DNA of 64,000 nt from Candidatus Omnitrophota bacterium (lineage in GTDB: Bacteria; Omnitrophota; Gorgyraeia; Gygaellales; JAQTUX01): assembly GCA_028707125.1 (NCBI GenBank), contig JAQTUX010000001.1:990023-1054022 (forward strand). The letters are read 5' to 3'. Below the pieces are notes generated by a model, which did not search any database, was not told the DNA's origin, and was given only the letters and a program-made list of their open reading frames with translations. This document shows, one piece after another, positions 25,086 to 33,970 of the stretch (position 1 is the stretch's first letter; every line of letters starts with the position of its first letter). The translations under genes were made by a program, and so were the position numbers.

Positions 25086-25938
25086 CCATAAAGGCGATTT
25101 CGGCCGCGTATTTATTCTCGCGGCATCAAAAGGCATGACCGGAGCCGGTATACTCTGCGCGAAGGCGGCAATGCGCGCGGGGGCAGGGCTGGTGACTCTC
25201 GGTATACCGAAGACGCAATACCCGATCGTGGCAAAGAGGCTGCTTGAGGCAATGACAGCGCCTCTGGAAGATACTGGCGATGGGTGTTTGGCGCTGAAGG
25301 CATTAAGCCGCGTAAGGGATTTTTTAAAAAGAACTGATGTGCTGGTAATAGGCCCCGGCCTTTCGCGGCATAAACAGACCCAGCAGCTGATACGTAAAGT
25401 CATCGCTGAATTTAACGGCAGCATGGTTGTGGATGCCGATGCTATAAATGCTTTGGCAGGGCATCTTGATCTATTGTCTGTCCTGAAGAGCCCGCGGTCA
25501 GTAATGCTGACGCCTCATCCCGGAGAGTTTTCCCGGCTCGCGCGTATGTCCGCGGCAAAACTGCGGAAAGACAGAAAAATATCCGCCCGGTCTTTCGCGA
25601 AGAAATATAAGATCGTTCTGGTGCTAAAAGGGCATAACAGCGTGGTCTGCGGCGAAGGCCGCTGCTACATAAATAGGACAGGCAACCCGGGGATGGCTAC
25701 TGCCGGAAGCGGCGATGTGCTTAGCGGTATGGCGGCCGCGTTTCTCGCGCAGGGGCTGGATACGTTTGAGGCGGCAAAGACAGCCGTGTATCTGCACGGG
25801 CTGGCAGGGGATCTGGCAGCCAGGGAGAAAACGCAGATATCCTTGATAGCGTCCGATATTATAGAGAAGATCCCGGAAGCGGTTAAACAAAGCGTAAAAC
25901 GTAAAGCGAAAAGCGCAAAAGTAAAGTGTAAAATTTAA
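25045..25938 (+). CDS. nnrD: ADP-dependent NAD(P)H-hydrate dehydratase
   Basis: Repairs hydrated NAD(P)H using ADP. The ribokinase-like fold shows SHKGDFGRVFILAASKGMTGA at the N-terminus, VLVIGPGLS, MVVDADAINALAG, MLTPHPGEFSRL and the catalytic NPGMATAGSGDVLSGM. The NnrE epimerase half often fused to it is absent. The ATG at 25045 gives the family's LPARLLRRNPNSHKGD lead. The last about 16 residues (basic, VKRKAKSAKVKCKI) and the stop codon are encoded by the dispersed repeat at 25891-26004, so the natural C-terminus seems to have been replaced or extended. Confidence 0.9.
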   Translation: MRLPARLLRRNPNSHKGDFGRVFILAASKGMTGAGILCAKAAMRAGAGLVTLGIPKTQYPIVAKRLLEAMTAPLEDTGDGCLALKALSRVRDFLKRTDVLVIGPGLSRHKQTQQLIRKVIAEFNGSMVVDADAINALAGHLDLLSVLKSPRSVMLTPHPGEFSRLARMSAAKLRKDRKISARSFAKKYKIVLVLKGHNSVVCGEGRCYINRTGNPGMATAGSGDVLSGMAAAFLAQGLDTFEAAKTAVYLHGLAGDLAAREKTQISLIASDIIEKIPEAVKQSVKRKAKSAKVKCKI

Positions 25939-26004
25939 AACTATATAACAAAAACTTTAAACTTTACGTTTTGGTTTTACGCTTTGCGCTTTACACTTTT
26001 CGCT
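25891..26004. repeat. 114-bp palindromic repeat, AGCGTAAAACGTAAAGCG family, copy 1
   Basis: It starts AGCGTAAAACGTAAAGCG and ends CTTTACACTTTTCGCT. The two arms are made of the same short words (AGCG, GTAAA, GCGCAAA) and their complements, and form an imperfect inverted repeat. A copy of identical length, differing at only a handful of positions, lies at 45853-45966. A fragment lies at 35465-35492. The repeat covers the 3' end of nnrD and abuts the likely recX start. Confidence 0.88.
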
Positions 26005-26006
26005 AT

Positions 26007-26477
26007 TTGACATTGAATATCTCTAAGGATTATAAGTCAGCAATTAACGCTGCGCTAAGGCTGATCAGGTTCAGGCCAAGGAGCGAGAATGAAATAATAT
26101 CGCGCCTTGAGGATAAGGGCTATGGAACCGCCGTTATAAAAAAGGCGGTCAAGTACCTGAAAGGCGCCGATTATTTAAACGACGCCGAGTTCTGCAGGAT
26201 ATGGATCGGATCGCGAAAGGATAAGCCGTTAGGTTTCAAGAAGATCATTCAGGAGCTCAAAGAAAAGGGAGTAAAGCGGGATATTATTGAACACGCCGTT
26301 AAAGAATCCCAATGTGATTATAACGAGGGGGAAGTGATCGAGCGGCTGGTCAGCAAGAGGTTTGTCCAGGCGCACGGACCGGATAAAGGCAATATTAAAA
26401 GAAGGGTTTATTCGTTTCTCCTGCGCCGGGGATTCAGCCCGGACGCGGTCAATGAAGCGATATCTAAAATAGAATGA
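26007..26477 (+). CDS. recX: Regulatory protein RecX
   Basis: Small helical modulator of RecA filaments. About 156 residues carry three-helix RecX repeats: AINAALRLIRFRPRSENEI, then ISRLEDKGYGTAVIKKAV, YLNDAEFCRIWIGSRK and IIQELKEKGVKRDII. The start is uncertain. TTG at 26007 or 26013 lies right after the repeat, and no ribosome-binding site is obvious. An earlier TTG at 25971 is inside the repeat itself. The stop overlaps the alaS ATG (ATGA). recA is not in the window. Confidence 0.85.
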   Translation: MTLNISKDYKSAINAALRLIRFRPRSENEIISRLEDKGYGTAVIKKAVKYLKGADYLNDAEFCRIWIGSRKDKPLGFKKIIQELKEKGVKRDIIEHAVKESQCDYNEGEVIERLVSKRFVQAHGPDKGNIKRRVYSFLLRRGFSPDAVNEAISKIE

Positions 26478-29089
26478 ATGCCGACGCACTAAGAGAAAAA
26501 TTTCTGGAATTCTTCAAATCTAAGGGGCACGAGATAGCGCGAAGCGATTCGCTTGTGCCTAAAGACGACCCTACGGTGTTGTTCACCTCAGCCGGAATGA
26601 ACCAGTTCAAGAAGAATTTCTTAGGCATAGACAAGCACCTGAAGCGCGCGGTCAGCTCTCAGAGGTGTTTAAGGACAGGCGATCTGGATAAGGTAGGAAA
26701 GACCGCGGGCCACCATACGTTCTTTGAGATGCTGGGTAATTTCTCTTTCGGCGATTATTTCAAGAAAGAGGCGATAAACTGGGCCTGGGAGTTTCTTACC
26801 AGGGAATTGAACATCCCCGATGATAAACTATGGGTGTCGGTATATAACGATGACACGGAGGCATATGAGGCCTGGTCAAAGGACATAAAGCTGCCTAAGC
26901 CGAGGATGATCAAATTGGGCGATAAAGAGAATTTCTGGCCTTCAGAGGCAAAGCAGAAAGGCCCTAACGGCCCTTGCGGCCCCTGCTCGGAAATATTTTA
27001 CGACCGGGGAAAAGGCGTTGGCTGCGGTGAGCCGGTATGCGACCCGAGCTGTGACTGTGGAAGGTTCGTAGAGATATGGAATCTCGTTTTTACTCAGTTC
27101 AACAGGAAAGAGGGTGGGGCGCTTGAGCCCCTGCCTCAAAAAAACATAGATACGGGTATGGGGCTGGAACGCTTGACCGCGGTAATGCAGGGTAAGGCCA
27201 ACAATTTTGAGACCGAACTTTTTCAGCCGATCATAAAGGAAATTATAGCTAAAATAGGGGGCAGGCCTAAGAAGGAACTGCTCTATGCTATAGCCGATCA
27301 TATAAGGGCAGCCGTATTCGCCATTGCCGACGGAGTTATCCCCTCAAATGAGGAGAGGGGTTATGTTGTCAGAAAACTTATCAGGAAGGCTGTTTATGAT
27401 CTGCGGAAACTGGGAACTAATGATAAATTTCTTTATAAGCTTGTTTATCCAGTTATTGAGACAATGAAGATCGCTTATCCAGAATTGGGTAAGCGACACG
27501 AGAATATTACGCAGATTATTCTTGCTGAAGAGGAAAAATATTTACAGATTCTGGAGTCTGTGGCTGGAATATGTTTTGATAAGTTTGCCGGTATAGATAA
27601 AATGGATAACAAAAAAATCGGCAGGGTTAGTTTCGACCTTTATGACACTCACGGCATACCCATAGAACTTACAGAGGAGTGGCTTAAAGGACACGGTTAT
27701 AGCTTCTCCAAGGATGAGTTCGAAAGGAATCTCTCGCGGCAGCGCGAGCAATCGCGCGGCAAAAGCACGATGAAAGGCGATGTATTCTCGGTTGCCGGGC
27801 TTAAAATAGATACAGCGGCAACTGTGTTTAAAGGTTATGATTCCCTTGAATCAGAGGCAAAGATATTAAAGATATTTAAAGGCGCGGATGAAATGAAGTC
27901 CGCCTCTGAAGGCGATGAGGTTGCTGTCGTATTGGACAAAACGCCGTTTTATCCTGAATCAGGAGGACAGGTTGCCGATAGGGGAAGCATCCTCAAGAAG
28001 GGCTGCCTGTTTGAGGTTAAGGATACGCAAAGGACGGGTTCTGTGATAGTCCATTACGGCGTAGTAGCAAAGGGCGCCTTCAAAGAAAAGGATAAGGTTT
28101 CGGCTAACGTAGATAAACAAAGGCGGCTTGCTATTGCCAGGAACCATACCGCGACTCATATGCTCCAGTCCGCTCTCAGGCAGGTGCTGGGAGAACATAT
28201 CCAGCAGCAGGGCTCGTTAGTGGCAGAGGACAGGCTGAGGTTTGATTTTACCCATTTTAAGGCCGTAAGCCCCGAAGAGATCTCCAGGATAGAGGAGATC
28301 GTGAATAAAATGATCATTGATAACGAAGTATTGACGGCCAGGCAGATGCCGCTGTCCGAGGCAAAGAAGACAGGGGCGCTGGCATTTTTCGGCGAAAAAT
28401 ATTCAGATAAGGTGCGGGTCGTGGCGATAGGCGGTTTTTCCCGGGAACTCTGCGGCGGCACGCATCTTGGTTCAACCGGGCAGATCGGCTTATTTAAGAT
28501 CGTTTCCGAGTCATCCATAGCGCAGGGCGTACGGCGCATAGAGGCGCAGACCGGGGCCGCCGCTTATAACAACATCCAACAGGGCGGCGCTGTCCTTAGG
28601 GAGCTTTCAGGCATTTTAAAAGTTCCTGCCGAGGAGATAGTAAGCCAGGTGGAAAAGCTGAACAACCGGCTCAGGGATTTAAACAGCAAGTTGGATTCCT
28701 GCCGGTTGGAGGCGTTCAGGTCGGCGATCGGCGATATGATCAAAACGGGCATTAAGATAGGCGGTATCTCGTTCATATGCCGGCGCGTAGAACAGGCAGA
28801 TATGGAGTTATTAAGGCCTATGGCGGATATGTTGAGGCAGAAAGCCGATAAAACGGTATTGCTGCTTGCCTCTGTTCTGGAAGACAGGGCCGCGCTCGTT
28901 GTGGCGTTAAGCAATGATATGAAGGATACGCCGCTGGACGCCTCAAAGATAATAAAGGATATTGCCGCGGTATTGGGCGGCAGCGGCGGCGGCCGTAAGG
29001 ACTTCGCGCAGGCAGGCTCACGCGATATCAAAGCGCTTGAGGAAGCGATCGCCAGAGCGCCGGAAATAATAAAGGGATATTTAAAATGA
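26474..29089 (+). CDS. alaS: Alanyl-tRNA synthetase
   Basis: Charges tRNA-Ala and edits Ser and Gly mischarging. The class II core starts LREKFLEFFKSKGHEIARSDSL-like and includes LFTSAGMNQFKKNFLG. The editing domain zinc motifs are HTATHMLQ and CGGTHLGSTGQIG. A C-terminal C-Ala domain ends with GGSGGGRKDFAQAGS. Length 871 is standard. It is coupled to recX upstream and hisD downstream by ATGA overlaps, an unusual bridge between recombination, translation and histidine genes. Confidence 0.97.
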   Translation: MNADALREKFLEFFKSKGHEIARSDSLVPKDDPTVLFTSAGMNQFKKNFLGIDKHLKRAVSSQRCLRTGDLDKVGKTAGHHTFFEMLGNFSFGDYFKKEAINWAWEFLTRELNIPDDKLWVSVYNDDTEAYEAWSKDIKLPKPRMIKLGDKENFWPSEAKQKGPNGPCGPCSEIFYDRGKGVGCGEPVCDPSCDCGRFVEIWNLVFTQFNRKEGGALEPLPQKNIDTGMGLERLTAVMQGKANNFETELFQPIIKEIIAKIGGRPKKELLYAIADHIRAAVFAIADGVIPSNEERGYVVRKLIRKAVYDLRKLGTNDKFLYKLVYPVIETMKIAYPELGKRHENITQIILAEEEKYLQILESVAGICFDKFAGIDKMDNKKIGRVSFDLYDTHGIPIELTEEWLKGHGYSFSKDEFERNLSRQREQSRGKSTMKGDVFSVAGLKIDTAATVFKGYDSLESEAKILKIFKGADEMKSASEGDEVAVVLDKTPFYPESGGQVADRGSILKKGCLFEVKDTQRTGSVIVHYGVVAKGAFKEKDKVSANVDKQRRLAIARNHTATHMLQSALRQVLGEHIQQQGSLVAEDRLRFDFTHFKAVSPEEISRIEEIVNKMIIDNEVLTARQMPLSEAKKTGALAFFGEKYSDKVRVVAIGGFSRELCGGTHLGSTGQIGLFKIVSESSIAQGVRRIEAQTGAAAYNNIQQGGAVLRELSGILKVPAEEIVSQVEKLNNRLRDLNSKLDSCRLEAFRSAIGDMIKTGIKIGGISFICRRVEQADMELLRPMADMLRQKADKTVLLLASVLEDRAALVVALSNDMKDTPLDASKIIKDIAAVLGGSGGGRKDFAQAGSRDIKALEEAIARAPEIIKGYLK

Positions 29090-30309
29090 AGATAATACGC
29101 AGATACAACAGGGAACTTGAGAAGATCTACAGCCGTAATCTGATAAGGCAGAAGTCCATGCAGGAGCGCGTGCGCAAGATAATAGACGACGTCAGGCTGA
29201 ACGGGGACGACGCGCTGGCAAAATATACGCGTAAATTTGACAAGGTAAAACTGCTGCCCAGGCAATTCAGGGTAGGGCCGCTGGAGATAAGCGGCGCTTA
29301 TCAGAATATAAACCGGGATTTTGTTTCTAATCTCAAACTTATAATAGAGAACATAAACCGGTTCTACAAGAGGCAGATAAGAAAGAAGTGGAAGATCAAG
29401 GATTCCGACGGCGTAGAGTTGGGAGAAAAGATAGAGCCGATAGAACGCGTAGGTATTTACATACCGGCAGGCACAGCCCCGCTTGTCTCAACGGTCTATA
29501 TGACAGCCGTGCCAGCGCGCATAGCAGGGGTAAAGGACATAGCGTTATTTACTCCTCCGGATGAGAACGGGAACGTTAATCCTCACATACTTGTAGTCGC
29601 GGACCTGCTTAAGGTCAATGAGATCTACAAGGTCGGGGGGGCGCAGGCGATCGCCGCCGCCAGTTTTGGCACAAGGACCATACCGAAGGTGGATAAGATC
29701 GTAGGCCCGGGCAATGCTTACGTAACAGAGGCAAAGAGGCAGTTGTTCGGCTATGTGAATATCGATATGCTGGCAGGGCCGACAGAACTGGTTGTGATCG
29801 CCAACAGGTTCAGTAATCCCAAGTTCGTTATTGCCGACCTTAAATCGCAGATAGAGCATTCCGGCGGCATGTCAATACTTATTACTACAAGCAGGGATCT
29901 GGCGAAGACGGCCGCGGCGCAGTTAGACGCGAAAGGGGCGATAATCCTGACAAAGAACCTGGCTGAGGCGGCAGAGATATCTAACCGCATAGCGCCGGAA
30001 CACCTGGAGATCATGGTAAACAATCCCAAAAAGATCCTGAAGCTTATAAAGAACGCCGGGGCGGTATTCCTGGGGGCATATAGCCCTGTTTCGGTAGGGG
30101 ATTATGTAGCCGGGCCCAGCCACGTATTGCCGACCGCCGGCTCTGCCCGGTTCTTTTCGGGGTTGTCTTTAAGCGACTTTACGAAGTCAATACACATAAT
30201 TTCTTACTCCAGGAAAGCGCTTGAGGCGATAAGGCAGCCGCTTGAGGCGATCGCCGGAATTGAAAAATTGGAAAAACACATTGAGTCGGTAAAGGCGAGG
30301 TTCGAGTAG
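29086..30309 (+). CDS. hisD: Histidinol dehydrogenase
   Basis: Last two steps of histidine synthesis, histidinol to histidine with NAD. Active-site elements are present: AGPTELVVIA, DLKSQIEHSGGM with the zinc-binding Gln and His, IAPEHLEIMV with catalytic Glu-His, and GDYVAGPSHVLPTAG with the zinc-binding Asp. A His near the C-terminus (EKHIESVKARF) completes the site. 407 residues, slightly shorter than the usual 430. It is followed by a REP-like element that separates it from hisB. Confidence 0.95.
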   Translation: MKIIRRYNRELEKIYSRNLIRQKSMQERVRKIIDDVRLNGDDALAKYTRKFDKVKLLPRQFRVGPLEISGAYQNINRDFVSNLKLIIENINRFYKRQIRKKWKIKDSDGVELGEKIEPIERVGIYIPAGTAPLVSTVYMTAVPARIAGVKDIALFTPPDENGNVNPHILVVADLLKVNEIYKVGGAQAIAAASFGTRTIPKVDKIVGPGNAYVTEAKRQLFGYVNIDMLAGPTELVVIANRFSNPKFVIADLKSQIEHSGGMSILITTSRDLAKTAAAQLDAKGAIILTKNLAEAAEISNRIAPEHLEIMVNNPKKILKLIKNAGAVFLGAYSPVSVGDYVAGPSHVLPTAGSARFFSGLSLSDFTKSIHIISYSRKALEAIRQPLEAIAGIEKLEKHIESVKARFE

Positions 30310-30315
30310 AAGAGA

Positions 30316-30388
30316 CCCCACACTTACGTGTGGGGAATGACAATCTAAGCATAGCCAAAGGATTCTACACACGTAAGTGTGTAGAGGA
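30316..30388 (+). repeat. REP-like double-hairpin element, copy 2
   Basis: Hairpin A at 30316-30335 and hairpin B at 30365-30384 are identical to those at 4288-4307 and 4346-4365. They are again followed by AGGA. The linker is shorter (29 against 38 bases), but shares GAAT-CAATC, AGCAT, AGCCA and GATTC blocks in order. It lies between hisD and hisB. Confidence 0.88.
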
Positions 30389-30404
30389 CACTGAAGGTGG
30401 AAAG

Positions 30405-31016
30405 ATGAAAAAACGTAGCGCAGAAGTAAAAAGAAAAACAAAAGAAACTGATATTACTGTTAAATTAAATATCGACGGTTCTGGCAAATCTAAAATAAAT
30501 ACTGGCATAGGCATATTAGACCACATGCTGGAATTATTCGCTTTCCACGGATTATTTGATTTGGAAATCATGGCTAAAGGTGATTTGAACATAGATATAC
30601 ATCATACTAATGAAGACGTTGGCATCGTATTGGGAGATGCTTTTAAAAAGGCATTAGGAAATAAAGAAGGTATCAAAAGATCTGGTTCCAGTTCATGGCC
30701 GATGGAAGATGTAGTCGCCAATGTGGCGGTGGATATCAGCGGGAGAGGATTTTTTGAAAAGATAACCAGGGCGACGATCGGATATCCAGAACCCAAAGAA
30801 GAAGATGGATACTCTTATTCTTACGCTAATCATTTCTTTGAATCGTTTGCAAAAAGAATGGGAATGAATTTAAATATAAAATTGGATAGCCAGAATCCGG
30901 ATTTGCATACTAATTTGGAACCTATTTTTAAGGCCTTCGGTGCGGCGCTGGACCAGGCTACTCAGATAGACCCGCGCCGGAAGGGAGTACCCTCAACGAA
31001 GGGAATTATAGATTGA
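30405..31016 (+). CDS. hisB: Imidazoleglycerol-phosphate dehydratase
   Basis: Dehydrates imidazoleglycerol phosphate in histidine synthesis, using two manganese ions. Ligands seen are His40 (LDHML), His66-His67 and Glu70 (DIHHTNEDVG), His143 (ANHFFESF), His168 and Glu172. The second histidine of the last HHxxE motif is Thr169 (DLHTNLEPIFKA). The C-terminal substrate motif PSTKG is intact. ATG at 30405 follows GAAGGTGG; the open frame further up lies in the repeat. The gene's first half is visibly more A+T-rich than its neighbours. It is probably functional but divergent, perhaps transferred. Confidence 0.92.
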   Translation: MKKRSAEVKRKTKETDITVKLNIDGSGKSKINTGIGILDHMLELFAFHGLFDLEIMAKGDLNIDIHHTNEDVGIVLGDAFKKALGNKEGIKRSGSSSWPMEDVVANVAVDISGRGFFEKITRATIGYPEPKEEDGYSYSYANHFFESFAKRMGMNLNIKLDSQNPDLHTNLEPIFKAFGAALDQATQIDPRRKGVPSTKGIID

Positions 31017-31017
31017 G

Positions 31018-31638
31018 ATGGTAGCGTTGATCGATTACGGTTCAGGCAACTTAAGAAGCGTGCAAAAGGCCTGCGAGCGCGTCGGTATGCGGGTAAAGGT
31101 AACGCAGAGCGGCGAGGATATAAAAAGCGCGGATAGGCTTATACTGCCAGGCGTCGGCTCCTTTGACGATTCCATGGTAACGCTGGAGAAGTTAAAACTC
31201 TTATCCTCTATCCGATCATTCATAAAGTCCGCGAGGCCGTATCTGGGCATATGTTTAGGCATGCAGATACTGTTTGAGCGCAGCGAAGAAGGCAGGCAGG
31301 TAAAAGGGCTGGGGGTCTTTGAGGGAGTAGTAAAGAAATTCATGCCGGCAGGAGGCATTAAAGTCCCCCATATGGGCTGGAACAGGGTCGCGCGCCCCTC
31401 TCGTCCGGTCGATACCTCAGAAAGATTGTTCAAAGGCATAGCAGACGGCTCGTTCTTTTACTTCTGCCACTCTTATTACCCTGAACCGAAGGATGATTCA
31501 ATATCCGCGCTTACCTGCAGTTACGGCCTTGATTTCGCGGCGATGGTCTGCCGCGGGAACACCTTCGGCGTGCAATTCCACCCGGAGAAAAGCCAGGAGT
31601 TAGGATTGCAGGTTCTGCGCAATTTTGCTGAATTATGA
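31018..31638 (+). CDS. hisH: Imidazole glycerol phosphate synthase glutaminase subunit
   Basis: Class I glutamine amidotransferase supplying ammonia to HisF. The catalytic Cys79 lies in YLGICLGMQILFE, and the His-Glu pair is in FGVQFHPEKSQ. Other family blocks are DYGSGNLRSVQKA and VPHMGWNRV. 206 residues. It starts one base after the hisB stop and overlaps hisA (ATGA). HisF is encoded two genes downstream. Confidence 0.96.
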   Translation: MVALIDYGSGNLRSVQKACERVGMRVKVTQSGEDIKSADRLILPGVGSFDDSMVTLEKLKLLSSIRSFIKSARPYLGICLGMQILFERSEEGRQVKGLGVFEGVVKKFMPAGGIKVPHMGWNRVARPSRPVDTSERLFKGIADGSFFYFCHSYYPEPKDDSISALTCSYGLDFAAMVCRGNTFGVQFHPEKSQELGLQVLRNFAEL

Positions 31639-32369
31639 TAATAATCCCCGCGATTGACCTGAGAAGCGGTAAGGTAGTCCGCCTTAAGCAGGGCAGATTT
31701 GAGGACGAGACGGTATATTCCGACGACCCTCTTGGCACAGCCGGGAAATGGATCAAGGAGGGGGCTCAGATAATCCACGTTGTCGACCTGGATGCCGCCT
31801 TGACCGGAAAGCCGAAAAATATATCCATTATTGAAGAGATAGTCGGCAATGTGAAGGCAAAAATAGAATTAGGGGGAGGATTAAGAGAGATCCCCTTGAT
31901 AGAACGGCTTATAAATCTCGGGGTCGAGAGAGTGGTGATCGGTACAAAGGCGGTCGTGGATGAGGCGTTCCTTGATGAGGCGCTGCGCAGGTTTTCGGAT
32001 AAAATACTGGTAAGCATAGACGTAAGGAATAAATTTGTCGCCACTTCCGGCTGGAAGGGCGTTTCGGGCCTGCAGCCCGTAGAGTTCGCCTCTTTACTGG
32101 CGAAGAAAGGCGTAAAAAGGGTTATATATACGGATATATCCAGGGACGGGATGCTCGCGGGGCCCAACTTAGAAGGGCTTCTGGATATACTTAATAAGGT
32201 GGATATCTCCGTCATTGTATCAGGCGGAGTATCTTCACTGGATGATATAGAAAAAATAAGGCGGATGAATAAAAAGAACATAGAAGGCGTGATCATAGGC
32301 AAGGCGCTTTATGAAAATAAGTTCACTCTTAAAGAAGCCATGGAAACGGCGAAGAAAGGAGAGGTGTAG
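31635..32369 (+). CDS. hisA: ProFAR isomerase HisA
   Basis: Isomerises the ProFAR aminoaldose to the ketose (PRFAR), which HisHF then uses. It is a (beta-alpha)8 barrel of 244 residues. Catalytic Asp8 is in IPAIDLRSGKVVRLKQG, and the second catalytic Asp is in YTDISRDGMLAGPN. The phosphate-binding loop is VSGGVSSLDDI, and VIIGKALYENKF follows. It is coupled to hisH (ATGA). A lipoprotein gene separates it from hisF. Confidence 0.96.
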   Translation: MIIIPAIDLRSGKVVRLKQGRFEDETVYSDDPLGTAGKWIKEGAQIIHVVDLDAALTGKPKNISIIEEIVGNVKAKIELGGGLREIPLIERLINLGVERVVIGTKAVVDEAFLDEALRRFSDKILVSIDVRNKFVATSGWKGVSGLQPVEFASLLAKKGVKRVIYTDISRDGMLAGPNLEGLLDILNKVDISVIVSGGVSSLDDIEKIRRMNKKNIEGVIIGKALYENKFTLKEAMETAKKGEV

Positions 32370-32370
32370 T

Positions 32371-32841
32371 ATGCTCAGGACATTCGCGGTAGTTTTGATC
32401 GTGTCGGCATTGGCTCTGTCCGGCTGCCAGACCCTTGGCGCGGGGAAGGCAAAGGTTGATTCTCAGATCCAGGATCTGCAGAATCAGGTCTCTGTCATGG
32501 AGATACGCCTGAAAGAAAATGAGGAAGAATTGCTCAAGACAAGGAAGTCCGTGCAGCAGTTGGTATCGGAGAATGAAGACCTGAGGGCGGGCCTTTCGGA
32601 CATGAAGAAGAAGGCGTCAAAATCCTCTGTCGCGGAATTCCGCAAACCGTTGTCAAAACAGGTGCAGATCGCCTTGAGGAACGCCGGCTTTAATCCGGGG
32701 CCGATCGACGGAAAGATGGGGGTCCAGACCAGAAATGCCATAAGGGCGTTTCAGAAGGCAAACCGCCTTCCCGTAAGCGGCGATGTGGATTATAATACCT
32801 GGCAGGCCTTAAAGGAATTCCTTTACAAAAAACAGAAATAA
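32371..32841 (+). CDS. Lipoprotein with coiled coil and peptidoglycan-binding domain
   Basis: A 156-residue lipoprotein. The N-terminal signal ends in a lipobox (LALSGC, Cys near residue 19), followed by a heptad-like coiled coil ([20 protein letters not shown], onward to about residue 75). The C-terminal PG_binding_1 domain has [20 protein letters not shown] and [18 protein letters not shown]. The ATG at 32371 follows AGGAGAGG. The frame extends into hisA but without signal-peptide logic. It lies between hisA and hisF with one-base gaps. A wall-anchoring role is likely, and its place in a histidine operon is unexplained. Confidence 0.85.
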   Translation: MLRTFAVVLIVSALALSGCQTLGAGKAKVDSQIQDLQNQVSVMEIRLKENEEELLKTRKSVQQLVSENEDLRAGLSDMKKKASKSSVAEFRKPLSKQVQIALRNAGFNPGPIDGKMGVQTRNAIRAFQKANRLPVSGDVDYNTWQALKEFLYKKQK

Positions 32842-32842
32842 T

Positions 32843-33604
32843 ATGCTGGCTAAGCGTATAATACCCTGCCTGGACGTGAAGGACGGCAGGGTCGTAAAGG
32901 GCGTTAAATTCATCGGGCTTAAGGACGCGGGAGACCCTGTTGAGGCGGCGCTTGTTTATGACTCACAACAGGCAGATGAGCTCGTCTTTCTTGACATTAC
33001 CGCCAGTTTTGAGAAACGCAAGATCATTCTTGATGTCGTCAAAAAGACCGCGGAATCGGTTTTTATGCCGCTGACAGTCGGCGGCGGCATAAAGGATATC
33101 TACGACATACGCAACCTTCTCAATGCCGGCGCCGATAAGGTCTCCATCAATACTTCGGCCGTAAAAGACCCCGTCCTCATAAGGGAAGCGGCGGATAAAT
33201 TCGGCAGTCAATGTATCGTTATAGCCATAGACGCGAAAAGAACGCCGGATAAAAATGGCTGGAAGGTGTTTATTGACGGTGGAAGGACTGCCACAGACAA
33301 GGACGCGTTGAAATGGTCCGAAGAGGCCGCGGCGCTTGGAGCCGGAGAGATCCTGTTGACAAGCATGGATAGAGACGGCACCAAAGACGGCTATGACTTA
33401 GAATTGACGCGGCGCGTTGCCGAAACAGTGGCTATTCCCGTGATCGCCTCCGGCGGCGCGGGAAAACTTGAGCACTTCGCGGAAGTACTTACGGAAGGCA
33501 GGGCAGACGCGGCCCTTGCCGCCTCGTTGTTCCATTACGGCGAATTCAGCATAAAGCAGGTAAAGGAATACCTGAAAACCAAAGGGATAGAGGTAAGAAT
33601 ATGA
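32843..33604 (+). CDS. hisF: Imidazole glycerol phosphate synthase cyclase subunit
   Basis: Cyclase half of the HisHF enzyme, giving imidazoleglycerol phosphate and AICAR. A 253-residue barrel with catalytic Asp11 in [14 protein letters not shown], the second catalytic Asp in [25 protein letters not shown], and phosphate-binding [11 protein letters not shown]. The start follows the lipoprotein stop by one base, and its own stop overlaps hisI (ATGA). Confidence 0.96.
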   Translation: MLAKRIIPCLDVKDGRVVKGVKFIGLKDAGDPVEAALVYDSQQADELVFLDITASFEKRKIILDVVKKTAESVFMPLTVGGGIKDIYDIRNLLNAGADKVSINTSAVKDPVLIREAADKFGSQCIVIAIDAKRTPDKNGWKVFIDGGRTATDKDALKWSEEAAALGAGEILLTSMDRDGTKDGYDLELTRRVAETVAIPVIASGGAGKLEHFAEVLTEGRADAALAASLFHYGEFSIKQVKEYLKTKGIEVRI

Positions 33605-33939
33605 AGTTTAAGTTAAGCGATTTGAAGTTTGATGTTTCGGGATTGATCCCGGTAATAATACAGGACTACAAAACTAAAGAAGTGCTGATGGTCGCCTATA
33701 TGAACAGGGAATCACTAAGGCGGACTATCCGGCTGGGAAAGACATGTTTCTGGTCGCGTTCACGCAAGAAATACTGGGTAAAGGGAGAGACCTCGGGACA
33801 TTTTCAATATGTGAAGTCAATCGCTTATGACTGTGATGCCGACGCGTTATTGATAAGGGTGAGACAGGTTGGCGTTGCCTGCCACACAGGAAATAGAAGT
33901 TGTTTTTATAGAAAGATGGGGAATATCAAACCACGATGA
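33601..33939 (+). CDS. hisI: Phosphoribosyl-AMP cyclohydrolase
   Basis: Opens the purine ring of PR-AMP in histidine synthesis. The 112-residue enzyme has the metal-binding [12 protein letters not shown] and the zinc cysteines in [14 protein letters not shown]. It is a stand-alone HisI; the HisE pyrophosphohydrolase domain is neither fused nor next door. The stop TGA (33937-33939) overlaps the left edge of the solo REP-like hairpin that precedes trpE. Confidence 0.95.
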   Translation: MKFKLSDLKFDVSGLIPVIIQDYKTKEVLMVAYMNRESLRRTIRLGKTCFWSRSRKKYWVKGETSGHFQYVKSIAYDCDADALLIRVRQVGVACHTGNRSCFYRKMGNIKPR

Positions 33940-33941
33940 TA

Positions 33942-33965
33942 CTACACACGTAAGTGTGTAGAGGA
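33942..33965 (+). repeat. Solo REP-like hairpin B, copy 3
   Basis: CTACACACGTAAGTGTGTAG (33942-33961) plus AGGA, identical to the right hairpins of the two full elements. GAGG (33961-33964) lies six bases before the trpE ATG and looks like its ribosome-binding site. Hairpin A is absent. Confidence 0.85.
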
Positions 33966-33970
33966 AACTT

